From: Gottfriedia endophytica
Lineage (GTDB): Bacteria > Bacillota > Bacilli > Bacillales > Bacillaceae_G
NCBI RefSeq assembly: GCF_017814275.1
Contig: NZ_JAGIYQ010000004.1
Coordinates: 248,001-312,000, forward strand
Length of the DNA: 64,000 nt
Direction of reading: 5' to 3'
Shown: in pieces, positions 52,806 through 61,352 of the stretch
How the letters are laid out: each line of letters starts with the position of its first letter
Numbering within the stretch: position 1 is the first letter of the stretch
The notes under the pieces: model-generated
Told to the model about the DNA's origin: nothing
The model's database searches: none
Seen by the model: only the letters and a program-made list of their open reading frames with translations
Position numbers and translations under genes: made by a program

Positions 52806-54965
52806 ATGGGGAGAAATTATAGATTTAATTTTTCAATTATAATTTGTTTCATATTATTTTCAAATGTTTTTATTTTGCCTTTTAAACCAATTCATACATA
52901 CGCTAGTAAACAAGTAAATTATTTGAAAATAAAAGAAAAAGATCTAATACTAGAGGCAGGTAAATCTAAAGTACTGCATGTTGAAACAAACTTAATAAAG
53001 CCACAAATATCTTGGGTTTCTTCTGATGCAAATATCGTAACTGTTGATAGCAAAGGAGTTATTACTGCTAAAAGGGCAGGTAATGCAAGTATATCAGCGA
53101 ATATAAAGAATTATAATTTATCCACGAAAATCTCCGTAAGAGTAAAATCATCGGATGTAGAAATTAATAGTATTGTCCCTGATAATAATTCGATAAGTCT
53201 ATATTCTGGTGAATCAACTAAAATTAACGTCACAACATTTCCTATGAACGCTACAGATAAAAGTTTAATTTGGACTAGTGCTAACAAAGATGTTTTAGAA
53301 GTCGATCAACAAGGAGTAGTTTACGCAAAGAATCCTGGAACAACTTCAGTTATTATTACATCAAAGAGTAAAAAAGTGATTAGTTCAGTAACTATAACAG
53401 TTAGCAAAAAAGAAGAAACTATTCCGGTTACAATGCTAGAACTAAGTAATAAAGAGATTACAATGGAATCGGGGAAAACCATAAAAGCAAATCTAACTAT
53501 CTATCCCACTAATGCTACAGACAAAAGTATTATTTGGTCAAGTAGTGATGAGAGAGTGGCAATTGTGGATCAAGATGGAAATATAACGACTAAACAAGAT
53601 GGTGTGTCAAATATAGTTGCTTCAACAAAGGATCACTTAATATCTACTTATTTGACCGTTTATGTAAGAACCAATATAGTAGCATCTGATATCGAGTTAG
53701 AAAAATCGAATTATGATATAGAATTAAATCGAAAGTTACAAATCGTTGCAAAAGTACTACCAACTAATGCTACAAACAAAAAAATAATTTGGAAAAGCTT
53801 AAATCCTTCAATTGTTACTGTAGATCAAGAAGGAACAATAACTGGTTTACAAGTTGGGCAAGCTAGTATTACTGCCTCAACTGAAGATGGAAAAATAATA
53901 AAATCAATTAATATTAATGTGAAATCAGTGCAATTAACACCACAAGAAATTTATAAACTTGTAAACTCATCGATAGTCTATGTTGAGACTTATGATGTGA
54001 ATAATAGATTAACTGCAAGTGGAAGCGGATTTATTACAAGCTCTAATGGAACAGTTGTTACCAATTATCATGTTATCTATAGTCAAGAATCTCCTGTAAA
54101 ATATGTCAAAGTAAAGCTTCCTAATGGAAATATATACACAGTTACTAGAGTAATTGATTACGATAAAGAAAAAGATCTTGCTGTTCTACAAATTGACGGA
54201 GTGAATAATTTACCTCCAATTAAATTAGGTAATTCAGATTTAATAGAAGTAGGGGATTCAGTAGTAGCAATCGGAAGTCCTCTTGGATTAGAGAACTCTT
54301 TATCCATTGGAATAATTAGTAGTAAACAAAGATTAGTGGATGGTAACAATTATATACAAACTACAACACCAATCTCTCATGGAAGTAGTGGAGGAGCCTT
54401 AATTAATTTAAAAGGTGAGGTAATAGGTGTTACTTCAGCTGGGTTTACAAATGGTCAAAATTTAAATTTAGCAATTCCGATTAATAATTTTAAAAAAATG
54501 TCACTTGATAAAAATACCGACATATCTACACTCAATAATATTTCAGGTAATATTGGTGGCATTTTAAAGGGAAATCAAGATCTAGTTGAAAGAGAACCTA
54601 ACGATGATTTAACTAATGCACAATTAATCTCTTATTCAAATTTTAGTATTATTGGAAATATCTACAAATATTATGATTTGGATTTTTATAAATTTACAAT
54701 TTCTTCAAGTCAGTCTTTTAGAATGCTAGGTGCATTTAAAGATAGTTATTTAACTCATGATCTAGTAATTGGACTTAGAGACTCTAATGGTAAAATAGTA
54801 GCTGTTTCGAAGGATTATTATTCAAGTAATGGAATTTATCAAAGTATATCAGCAAATCTAACAGCAGGTACCTACTATTTGGTGGTTTTACAGGGAGGTT
54901 CATCGTTGTATTATTCTTTATACAATCAGCCTAGAACGTATTTTATTGCGGGAATATTAGAATAA
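52806..54965 (+). CDS. Secreted trypsin-like serine protease with four BIG2 domains and a PPC domain
   Basis: 719 residues; TAGGAGGG upstream. Signal peptide 1-33. About 38-370: four BIG2 Ig-like domains (each with a WxSSDxxIVTVDxxGxIT-type core). About 380-580: HtrA/trypsin-like protease with H422 (VVTNYHVI), D457 (KDLAVLQI) and S528 (GSSGGAL). About 595-719: PPC domain starting EREPNDD. No PDZ domain, so not a classical HtrA. The order Ig-protease-PPC is unusual. Probably acts at the cell surface; substrate unknown. Confidence 0.82.
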   Translation: MGRNYRFNFSIIICFILFSNVFILPFKPIHTYASKQVNYLKIKEKDLILEAGKSKVLHVETNLIKPQISWVSSDANIVTVDSKGVITAKRAGNASISANIKNYNLSTKISVRVKSSDVEINSIVPDNNSISLYSGESTKINVTTFPMNATDKSLIWTSANKDVLEVDQQGVVYAKNPGTTSVIITSKSKKVISSVTITVSKKEETIPVTMLELSNKEITMESGKTIKANLTIYPTNATDKSIIWSSSDERVAIVDQDGNITTKQDGVSNIVASTKDHLISTYLTVYVRTNIVASDIELEKSNYDIELNRKLQIVAKVLPTNATNKKIIWKSLNPSIVTVDQEGTITGLQVGQASITASTEDGKIIKSININVKSVQLTPQEIYKLVNSSIVYVETYDVNNRLTASGSGFITSSNGTVVTNYHVIYSQESPVKYVKVKLPNGNIYTVTRVIDYDKEKDLAVLQIDGVNNLPPIKLGNSDLIEVGDSVVAIGSPLGLENSLSIGIISSKQRLVDGNNYIQTTTPISHGSSGGALINLKGEVIGVTSAGFTNGQNLNLAIPINNFKKMSLDKNTDISTLNNISGNIGGILKGNQDLVEREPNDDLTNAQLISYSNFSIIGNIYKYYDLDFYKFTISSSQSFRMLGAFKDSYLTHDLVIGLRDSNGKIVAVSKDYYSSNGIYQSISANLTAGTYYLVVLQGGSSLYYSLYNQPRTYFIAGILE

Positions 54966-54991
54966 CCTAAATAGTGCCTGTTATTTAAATA

Positions 54992-55064
54992 GTGCCTGTC
55001 ACTTTAAAAATGTGAATAATGTGTGGAAAAAGTCGGGGATATCAATTTATCCGCGGCTTTTTTG
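54992..55064 (+). repeat. REP-like element with terminator, left of RAYT copy 4
   Basis: Partial head GTGCCTGTTA at 54973, full head GTGCCTGTCAC at 54992-55002, spacer TTTAAAAATGTGAATAATGT, hairpin AAGTCGGGGATA/TATCCGCGGCTT (one mismatch), T run. Nearly identical to the element at 52626. Confidence 0.8.
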
Positions 55065-55257
55065 TAGTAATGATAAGTAATTTTTGGAGCTTTTTTTCGA
55101 AGAGTTGGCTATATTTTTAGCATTTTTTGAGTTTGAAATTTAAGTTTTTGGAAAGTATTTTAGATTTTGGGATTTTGTTGAATTGAATGTTTAATCATAT
55201 GCTTAAGACAGTACATTGTAGGTTTAAGAATGATAGATAGGTGGTGTGTTAGAAGAG

Positions 55258-55863
55258 GTGAGTCGAAAAAAACGGGATTGGAGAAAAGGAGTATTTTATC
55301 ACGTAGTAAGTAGAGGAAATAATCGAGAAGCACTTTTTTTAAACGGTGAGGATTTTTCAACTTTTTTACAAATCTTGCAAAAGGTGTTTGAACAAAATGC
55401 ATTTAAAGTTACTGCCTATTGTTTGATGACCAACCATTTTCATTTACTAATAGCACCTCAAGAGGAATCATTATCTAACATAATGGGTTTGGTGAATAAA
55501 AAATACGCAACGTATTTTAATAGAAAATACAATCGAACAGGGCACGTGTTTGAAAAAAGATTTTATGCCGAGGTGGTTCATGGAAAAATAGCAATGACTG
55601 AAGTTAGCCGTTACATTCACTTTAATCCGGTTCGAGCTAGAATGAAGGAGTCACCGCAGCTATATCGTTGGAGTAGTTTTTGTGCTTATTACTACAACTT
55701 GAGTTCTTTCCCCTTTTTTGATTCATCAGCATTACTACAGTTTTTTGAGAATCAACCAACCTATTACTGTTCATGGTGTTTTGAAGAAGAAAATAAGAAT
55801 AATTTAAAAAATGCAGACCTTACGAACTCCGAAAAAATATCCACAGTATATCCACATTTATAA
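55258..55863 (+). CDS. RAYT transposase copy 4, complete
   Basis: 201 residues from GTG 55258, the position equal to the ATG of the other copies; GGTGGTG is about 11 bases upstream. HFH metal motif, NKKYATYFNRKYNRTGHVFE tyrosine region, VSRYIHFNPVRARM box, full C-terminus. More diverged from copies 1-3 than they are from each other. Upstream spacer also resembles that of the other units. Flanked by a forward REP (54992) and an inverted REP (55865), the arrangement expected of a REP-RAYT unit. Confidence 0.9.
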   Translation: MSRKKRDWRKGVFYHVVSRGNNREALFLNGEDFSTFLQILQKVFEQNAFKVTAYCLMTNHFHLLIAPQEESLSNIMGLVNKKYATYFNRKYNRTGHVFEKRFYAEVVHGKIAMTEVSRYIHFNPVRARMKESPQLYRWSSFCAYYYNLSSFPFFDSSALLQFFENQPTYYCSWCFEEENKNNLKNADLTNSEKISTVYPHL

Positions 55864-55876
55864 AGTGACAGGCACC
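55832..55876 (-). repeat. Inverted REP-like element right of RAYT copy 4
   Basis: On the minus strand GGTGCCTGTCAC, TTTATAAATGTGGATATACTG...: head plus spacer match the forward copy on the left over about 35 bases. Further GGCACC fragments follow to 55910. Confidence 0.75.
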
Positions 55877-55974
55877 ACTCAAGGCACCACTCAAAACAGG
55901 CACCCAACAATAAATATTTCCCATTTTTTAGGTAATGCTAAGGATTAAACGAGTTCGTTAAGGAGAATTAAAGA

Positions 55975-57558
55975 ATGGAGCAAAGCTTTTTAAAAGGGAG
56001 ATCCACTTCTCCGACATCTACTGGTAAACAGGATAGAACAAGTTCTGCAAGGCAGCTATTCTCTTTATCTTTGGAAAAAAACATTCAGCAGTTAAAAGAT
56101 AAGTTTGGTGAAACTTTGGATTTTGTTGCTCACCTTTTCACTTTAACAAAGGAGAAAGTACCAGCAGCGCTTGTTTTTATTGATAGCCTTGTGGATTCGG
56201 AAAAAATAAATAATCAAATTACGAGATTTATCCTTCAGATTGAAGATGATCCTAATCTATCTGAAAGTGAAAATCTAGTTGATTTTCTTTTTGTTAATTT
56301 ATTGCAGTTTATAAATGTCTACAAAATAAATAACATGGATAACGTAGTTCAAGCTTTATTGCATGGTGAAACGATTCTTTTTGTTGAGGGGCATAGCCTT
56401 GTCTTAGGAATTGGTACAGAACGGATTGAGACAAGGTCTATTTTTGAACCGAGTATTGAAAATGAGATAAAGGGACCGAAAGAATCATTTATTGAAGAAA
56501 TGCGGACGAACATGGCAATGGTTCGTAGAAAGATTAAAAATGAGAACCTTCGTTATACTCAGTTGCAAGTAGGGGACATCACTCAGACTGGTGTATGTTT
56601 GGGTTATATTCACGGAATAGCTGATGAAGCTCTTGTATCAGAAGTCGAGAAACGTTTGAAAAAAATTAAAATTGATGGGGTATTAGAGAGTTCGTACATA
56701 GAAGAATGGATTCAAGACCATCCCCGTTCACCATTTCCTCTAGTGGATTACTCAGAAAGACCAGACAAGACGGCAGCCATGTTGTTGGAAGGTAGAGTCG
56801 TAATCTTTGTTGATGGCACCCCGCTAGTACTAATTGTCCCAGCTGTATTCATGCAATTCTTTATTACGAGCGGTGATTATTACTTAAACTATTATTTTGC
56901 TACTTTTCTTCGTTGGCTCCGGTTTATTGCCTTTGGTTTTGCATTGACTATACCGTCATTTTACATTGCACTGACAACCATGCATCAAGAGATGATTCCA
57001 ACACAATTAGCCTTGCGAATAGCGGGTTCGCGTTCTGGAATTCCTTTTCCGGCTATTGTTGAAGCGCTTCTGATGGAAGTGACGTTTGAGATTTTGAGGG
57101 AAGCTGGAATCCGTTTGCCTAAGGGCGCGGGCCAAGCTGTTAGTATAGTGGGGGCTTTAATTATCGGCCAAGCAGCGGTTGAAGCGGGGATTGTTTCTCC
57201 TATCTTAGTTATTGTCGTTTCGTTAACAGGGATCTCATCGTTTACAATTGCAAAGTATGAGCTTGGTTTATCCGTCCGGCTTTTACGTTTTCCGTTAATG
57301 ATCATGGCATCTATTTTAGGGATACCTGGAATAACAGTGGCATTGCTTGCACTTTTAGTCTATATGGTTTCGTTAAAGTCATTTGGAGTGCCATATATGT
57401 CACCACTTGCACCTTTAACAAAGTCCGACCTAAGGGATACGGTAATTCGTGCACCATGGACAAAACTTGGAAAAACGAAACATGTATTTGATAAACAAAG
57501 TGAATTTGATATAGAAGGTGAATGGGATGAAGCCGAGCCAAAACCAGCCAAGAATTAG
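55975..57558 (+). CDS. Spore germinant receptor A subunit (GerA family)
   Basis: 527 residues; TAAGGAG upstream. Soluble N-terminal domain (about 35-290), then about five membrane segments (about 290-470) with PSFYIAL, GIPFPAIVEALLMEVTFEILREAG and the short C-terminal tail. GerA proteins sit in the inner spore membrane and form the nutrient-gated channel with B and C subunits. First gene of a four-gene operon; a sigma-G-type promoter is expected upstream but was not clear. Overlaps the B gene. Confidence 0.96.
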   Translation: MEQSFLKGRSTSPTSTGKQDRTSSARQLFSLSLEKNIQQLKDKFGETLDFVAHLFTLTKEKVPAALVFIDSLVDSEKINNQITRFILQIEDDPNLSESENLVDFLFVNLLQFINVYKINNMDNVVQALLHGETILFVEGHSLVLGIGTERIETRSIFEPSIENEIKGPKESFIEEMRTNMAMVRRKIKNENLRYTQLQVGDITQTGVCLGYIHGIADEALVSEVEKRLKKIKIDGVLESSYIEEWIQDHPRSPFPLVDYSERPDKTAAMLLEGRVVIFVDGTPLVLIVPAVFMQFFITSGDYYLNYYFATFLRWLRFIAFGFALTIPSFYIALTTMHQEMIPTQLALRIAGSRSGIPFPAIVEALLMEVTFEILREAGIRLPKGAGQAVSIVGALIIGQAAVEAGIVSPILVIVVSLTGISSFTIAKYELGLSVRLLRFPLMIMASILGIPGITVALLALLVYMVSLKSFGVPYMSPLAPLTKSDLRDTVIRAPWTKLGKTKHVFDKQSEFDIEGEWDEAEPKPAKN

Positions 57559-58633
57559 CGCTATGCAGCTTAGTTTCATTTTAATTGCTAATCGGCTTTC
57601 AGTGTTGACTGTCTTTCTTCCAACTTTATGGGATGCAAAAAACTCAAGAGACACATGGATTTCTGCTCTTCTATCTGGCATTGGAGGTATGGTGATAACC
57701 TATATCGTCGTCACTCTCTCAAAAAGGCACTCGAAACTTACGTTAATTCAAATATGTACTACTTTATTTGGTAAATGGATAGGTGGATTTATCTCATTAG
57801 TGTACTTATGGTTTTTTCTTCATATTAGTCTCATTACGATTCGAGCATTTGCGGAAATTTTAAATACAGCGTTAATGCCAGAGACTCCTATTCAAATTTT
57901 TATTATTTATGTTGTTCTTGCTGTGGTTTTTTCCGTATATAGAGGACTAGAAGCAATTGCACGAACAAATTTACTGATCTTACCGGGCTCCATGATATCT
58001 CTTCTACTGATATTGATTTTATTAGCAAAAGATTTTCATTTAGAATTACTAAAACCGATTTTAGAAAATGGATGGAAGCCAATTATGATGGGGACAATTT
58101 TACCGATTGCTTTCTTTGGAGAAGGAATATTGATTTCTATGTTATATCCGTATGTAGAAGATAAACAGAAAGTAATGAAGTACAGCATGGGTGCCATCCT
58201 AATTGGAACATTTTTTTTAACAATTTTAAGTATGGCCGTCATAAGTATTTTCGGTCCAATTGAATCCGCAAATTTAACGTTAGCGGTTTATTCATTAGTT
58301 CGTATGATATCGATTGGACATTTCCTTGAGAGAATTGAAGCAATTATGGTAGCGGTATGGATCGGCCTGCTATTTATAAAAATATGCATCTTTTTATATG
58401 CAGGTGTACGTGGTACAGGCCAATTGCTTAACTTAAAACTGAATAAGTTTCTTATCATTCCTTTTAGTTGCATTGCTTTGATTCTTTCTTATACATCTTT
58501 TAAAAATCTTTCAGAAATTAAGCTTTATTTTTCACCAAAGCAATGGGGGATTTATAGCTTAACACTCGAGTTTTTGATTCCATGTATTCTATTAGTTGTC
58601 TCATTTTTTCGTAAAAGGAAGAATGCGATATGA
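57527..58633 (+). CDS. Spore germinant receptor B subunit (GerB family)
   Basis: 368 residues from ATG 57527 (AAGGTG 6 bases upstream), overlapping the A gene by 32 bases. About ten membrane segments; APC-superfamily-like transporter fold, which holds the nutrient-binding pocket in this family. Specificity cannot be read from the sequence. Confidence 0.95.
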   Translation: MKPSQNQPRISAMQLSFILIANRLSVLTVFLPTLWDAKNSRDTWISALLSGIGGMVITYIVVTLSKRHSKLTLIQICTTLFGKWIGGFISLVYLWFFLHISLITIRAFAEILNTALMPETPIQIFIIYVVLAVVFSVYRGLEAIARTNLLILPGSMISLLLILILLAKDFHLELLKPILENGWKPIMMGTILPIAFFGEGILISMLYPYVEDKQKVMKYSMGAILIGTFFLTILSMAVISIFGPIESANLTLAVYSLVRMISIGHFLERIEAIMVAVWIGLLFIKICIFLYAGVRGTGQLLNLKLNKFLIIPFSCIALILSYTSFKNLSEIKLYFSPKQWGIYSLTLEFLIPCILLVVSFFRKRKNAI

Positions 58634-59793
58634 AATGTTCACGACTCCGTAAGATTATATTGATTTGTTTACTTAGTTTTTCGTGCTTGATTTCATCGGG
58701 TTGTTGGAATCGTAAAGAGATTGAAACCCTCGCATTTGTCATTGCAGTTGGGATTGATTCGTCACCAAAAGGATTCTTAGTTAGTACTCAGGTTGCCAAT
58801 ACAGCAGCATTAACGAAACAAGGAGTCATGAACGCTCCGAACTTTTTTGTTTATTCTGACGCAGGCAAAACAGTCTTTGATGCAGTTCGAACGGCAACTC
58901 ACTCTTCGCCTAATAAATTATTCTGGTCACATACAAAAGTATTAGTGGTTAGCGAGGAACTAGCGCGAAAAGGACTAAAGCCAGCATTAGATTTTTTTGC
59001 TCGTGATGCTGAAGAAAGAAGAAATTTTTTACTAGCGGTTACACCACAATCGGGGAAAGATATTGTAAGTGCAGATGTAAAAACAACTACTATTCCAGCT
59101 ATCACATTATCAGAGCTATTAGAAGCCTATAAGTATTCTTCTCAAACAGCATATATTAATTTAAATGATTATATACGGGAGCAACACTCTACAATTTCTT
59201 CATTAGTTCCCGAAGTACGGATTGTGAAAAATCAAGGAGCAAATGTAGGCTACAAAGTATATAGAGCAGCTGTTATTAAGAAAAATAAATTTATTTCTTA
59301 TCTTACACGCAAGGAAACGAGAGGAGCCCTTTGGATACTGGGAAAAGTAAAAAGTGGGATCGTGGATACTAAGTGTTTAGGTAAAAGTAAAAACTCGAAA
59401 GAACGAATAGCTTTTGAAATCTATAAATCAGATGCAAAAGTAAAGGTTAAAAAGAAATCCGGGCAGTATATGATTAATGTAGACATTAAAGAGCAAGGAA
59501 ACATCGCGGAAGCATCCTGCACAAAAAATGAAATTGATCCTAAGAAAATTAAGAAAATGGAAAAAATGAAAGCAGAAGCGATTAAGAAAGAAATAAAAGC
59601 CTCACTAAAAAAAGCACAGGAACTAAATACAGATTATTTTGGTTTTGGTGAGATTATTCATCGTTCATATCCGAAAGATTGGAAAAAAATAGAGAAAAAA
59701 TGGGATAAAATCTTCCCAACCTTAAAAGTAAAGATTAAAGTCGAAACCAAAATTACAAGTGATGCGTTAATCGAACGGAAACCACAAAAGTAG
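58630..59793 (+). CDS. Spore germinant receptor C subunit (GerC lipoprotein)
   Basis: 387 residues; start overlaps the previous stop (ATGA). Signal peptide with lipobox ISSGC near residue 24, then the GerAC signature WNRKEIETLAFVIAVGID. Lys-rich C-terminal half. Lipid-anchored on the outer face of the inner spore membrane, third part of the receptor. Confidence 0.95.
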   Translation: MKCSRLRKIILICLLSFSCLISSGCWNRKEIETLAFVIAVGIDSSPKGFLVSTQVANTAALTKQGVMNAPNFFVYSDAGKTVFDAVRTATHSSPNKLFWSHTKVLVVSEELARKGLKPALDFFARDAEERRNFLLAVTPQSGKDIVSADVKTTTIPAITLSELLEAYKYSSQTAYINLNDYIREQHSTISSLVPEVRIVKNQGANVGYKVYRAAVIKKNKFISYLTRKETRGALWILGKVKSGIVDTKCLGKSKNSKERIAFEIYKSDAKVKVKKKSGQYMINVDIKEQGNIAEASCTKNEIDPKKIKKMEKMKAEAIKKEIKASLKKAQELNTDYFGFGEIIHRSYPKDWKKIEKKWDKIFPTLKVKIKVETKITSDALIERKPQK

Positions 59794-59802
59794 GTGTCAT
59801 CT

Positions 59803-60027
59803 ATGGTTATTTTCCTATCCGTTTTATTACTTACAATAATTAGTTTAAAGGATCTTCCTACACTGATAAATAAATCATGGAAGAAAGAAATAATTCTGTT
59901 CTCCTTCCTTGCAATCCTTAACCTAACAATGGCTCTTTTGGTCTTATTAGATATTCAACTTCCTAAGCCACAGGATTTTATTAATTGGATTGGGAAGAGT
60001 GCTAGTCATTTGTTTAAGTGGGAATAG
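59803..60027 (+). CDS. Small two-helix membrane protein, probable germinant receptor D subunit
   Basis: 74 residues from ATG 59803 with AGGTG 6 bases upstream, nine bases after gerC. Two hydrophobic segments (about 2-20 and 28-50). Small two-helix D subunits accompany some GerA-type operons in Bacillus and alter receptor activity; size, topology and position all fit. Confidence 0.75.
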   Translation: MVIFLSVLLLTIISLKDLPTLINKSWKKEIILFSFLAILNLTMALLVLLDIQLPKPQDFINWIGKSASHLFKWE

Positions 60028-60038
60028 CGCCGGGAATA

Positions 60039-60104
60039 GTGCCTGTCACTTTTCGAAGTGTGAGTAAAGTGTGGAAAAGTCTCGGGAAAAATCTTCGGTT
60101 TTAA
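60039..60104 (+). repeat. REP-like element with weak terminator after the ger operon
   Basis: Head GTGCCTGTCAC (60039-60049), palindrome CACTTTTCGAAGTG, spacer, and a decayed hairpin GTCTCGGGAAAAATCTTCGGT with few T. Confidence 0.7.
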
Positions 60105-60192
60105 AGTTGGATAAAATTGGAAGTTTATTAATTTTTTTTAATCTTTTTCTTTTGTCCCTTATCGGCTATTATAGACATTTGGGGGGAATAAG

Positions 60193-61140
60193 ATGAAAAA
60201 GTTAGTAAGTTTTTTAGCAATCTTTTTTTTAATTGGTAGTTCGACTACCTATGCAGCAACTGTTACTGAAAATGGTAAGAACAAAGATCCACAAACTGCA
60301 CAGAATTTCGTAATTGGTGATGACATCGTAGGCAGTGTGGCTAATTATGACGATGTGGATGTTTATAAATTTAACGTAACAAAGCCGAATACATTTTGGG
60401 CAGAATCTGATTTTAAAGAAGGAACTAAATATTCAACAAATTATGGACTAGCGGTATTCGACAAAACTGGCAACTTATTAGCAGTCAGTGATACATATAT
60501 TGACGAAGAAAATATTCCTTTTGAAAGTGTTGAAAAATATTTGCCAGTTGGTACCTATTATTTAGTCGTTGAAAAAATTGACGAAGATAAATCTACTATC
60601 GAAGGTAAGTATGATATTACAACTGGAATAGCTGATTTAACGCCTCCTCCTGCTCCTATAGTAGACGGGAAAATGGTTACGAATAAAGCGAAATCTTTTA
60701 CTGGTAAAGCAGAAGCAAATTCAGCAATTACTGTCAAAGTAGGAACAAAAGTAATCGCAACAGCTAAAACAAATGCAAGTGGTGTGTTTACAGTTACAAT
60801 GCCACTTCAAAAAGAAGGAACAGTTTTATCAATCACTGCAACAGATGCAGCAAAAAATACAAGCAAGATAACGAAAATAACTGTTCGTGATGTGATTGCA
60901 CCAGGATCTCCTGTAGTAAATCCTATTAAATATACAAGTACATCAGTGACAGGAAAAGCTGAAGCAAAATCAACTGTTACCGTTAAAGTAGGCAGTAAAA
61001 TTCTTGGCTCAGGAAAAGCTGATGCAAAAGGTATGTTCAAGATCACGATTAAAAAGCAGAAAAAGGGAACTACACTGTCTATTACTGCAACAGATGCTGC
61101 TAAAAATAGTAGTAAAACAAGTATTGTAAAAGTTAAATAA
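60193..61140 (+). CDS. Secreted PPC-like protein with two Big_6-type modules
   Basis: 315 residues; GGGGGGAA upstream. Signal peptide 1-21 (STTYAAT). About 30-150: PPC-like domain with DVDVYKFNV and VGTYYLVVE. Then two Ig modules of about 80 residues each (FTGKAEANSAITVKVGTK and VTGKAEAKSTVTVKVGSK) with 14-base-level similarity around ACAGATGC. Same module types as the proteins at 48349 and 50506, so the three form a local family. Surface protein of unknown role. Confidence 0.75.
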   Translation: MKKLVSFLAIFFLIGSSTTYAATVTENGKNKDPQTAQNFVIGDDIVGSVANYDDVDVYKFNVTKPNTFWAESDFKEGTKYSTNYGLAVFDKTGNLLAVSDTYIDEENIPFESVEKYLPVGTYYLVVEKIDEDKSTIEGKYDITTGIADLTPPPAPIVDGKMVTNKAKSFTGKAEANSAITVKVGTKVIATAKTNASGVFTVTMPLQKEGTVLSITATDAAKNTSKITKITVRDVIAPGSPVVNPIKYTSTSVTGKAEAKSTVTVKVGSKILGSGKADAKGMFKITIKKQKKGTTLSITATDAAKNSSKTSIVKVK

Positions 61141-61152
61141 TTGCTAGAAATT

Positions 61153-61184
61153 GAGAATCTCATTCGTGGGATTCTCTTTTTTTG
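61153..61184 (+). terminator. Terminator
   Basis: GAGAATC/GATTCTC stem, loop of 10, then seven T. Confidence 0.85.
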
Positions 61185-61352
61185 TGATGCCCAGTTCTAC
61201 ATAGTAGCATCTACTTATTTATTTTCCTTTCTATATATATAACCGACTGTTAAAAGGACGATATAAAATTATGTAGAAAAAGTTTGTTTGAAAATTTTCT
61301 TGGCTTTTTTTGAATCGTTCATACGTCTATACATATAAGGAGGAGATTTTTT

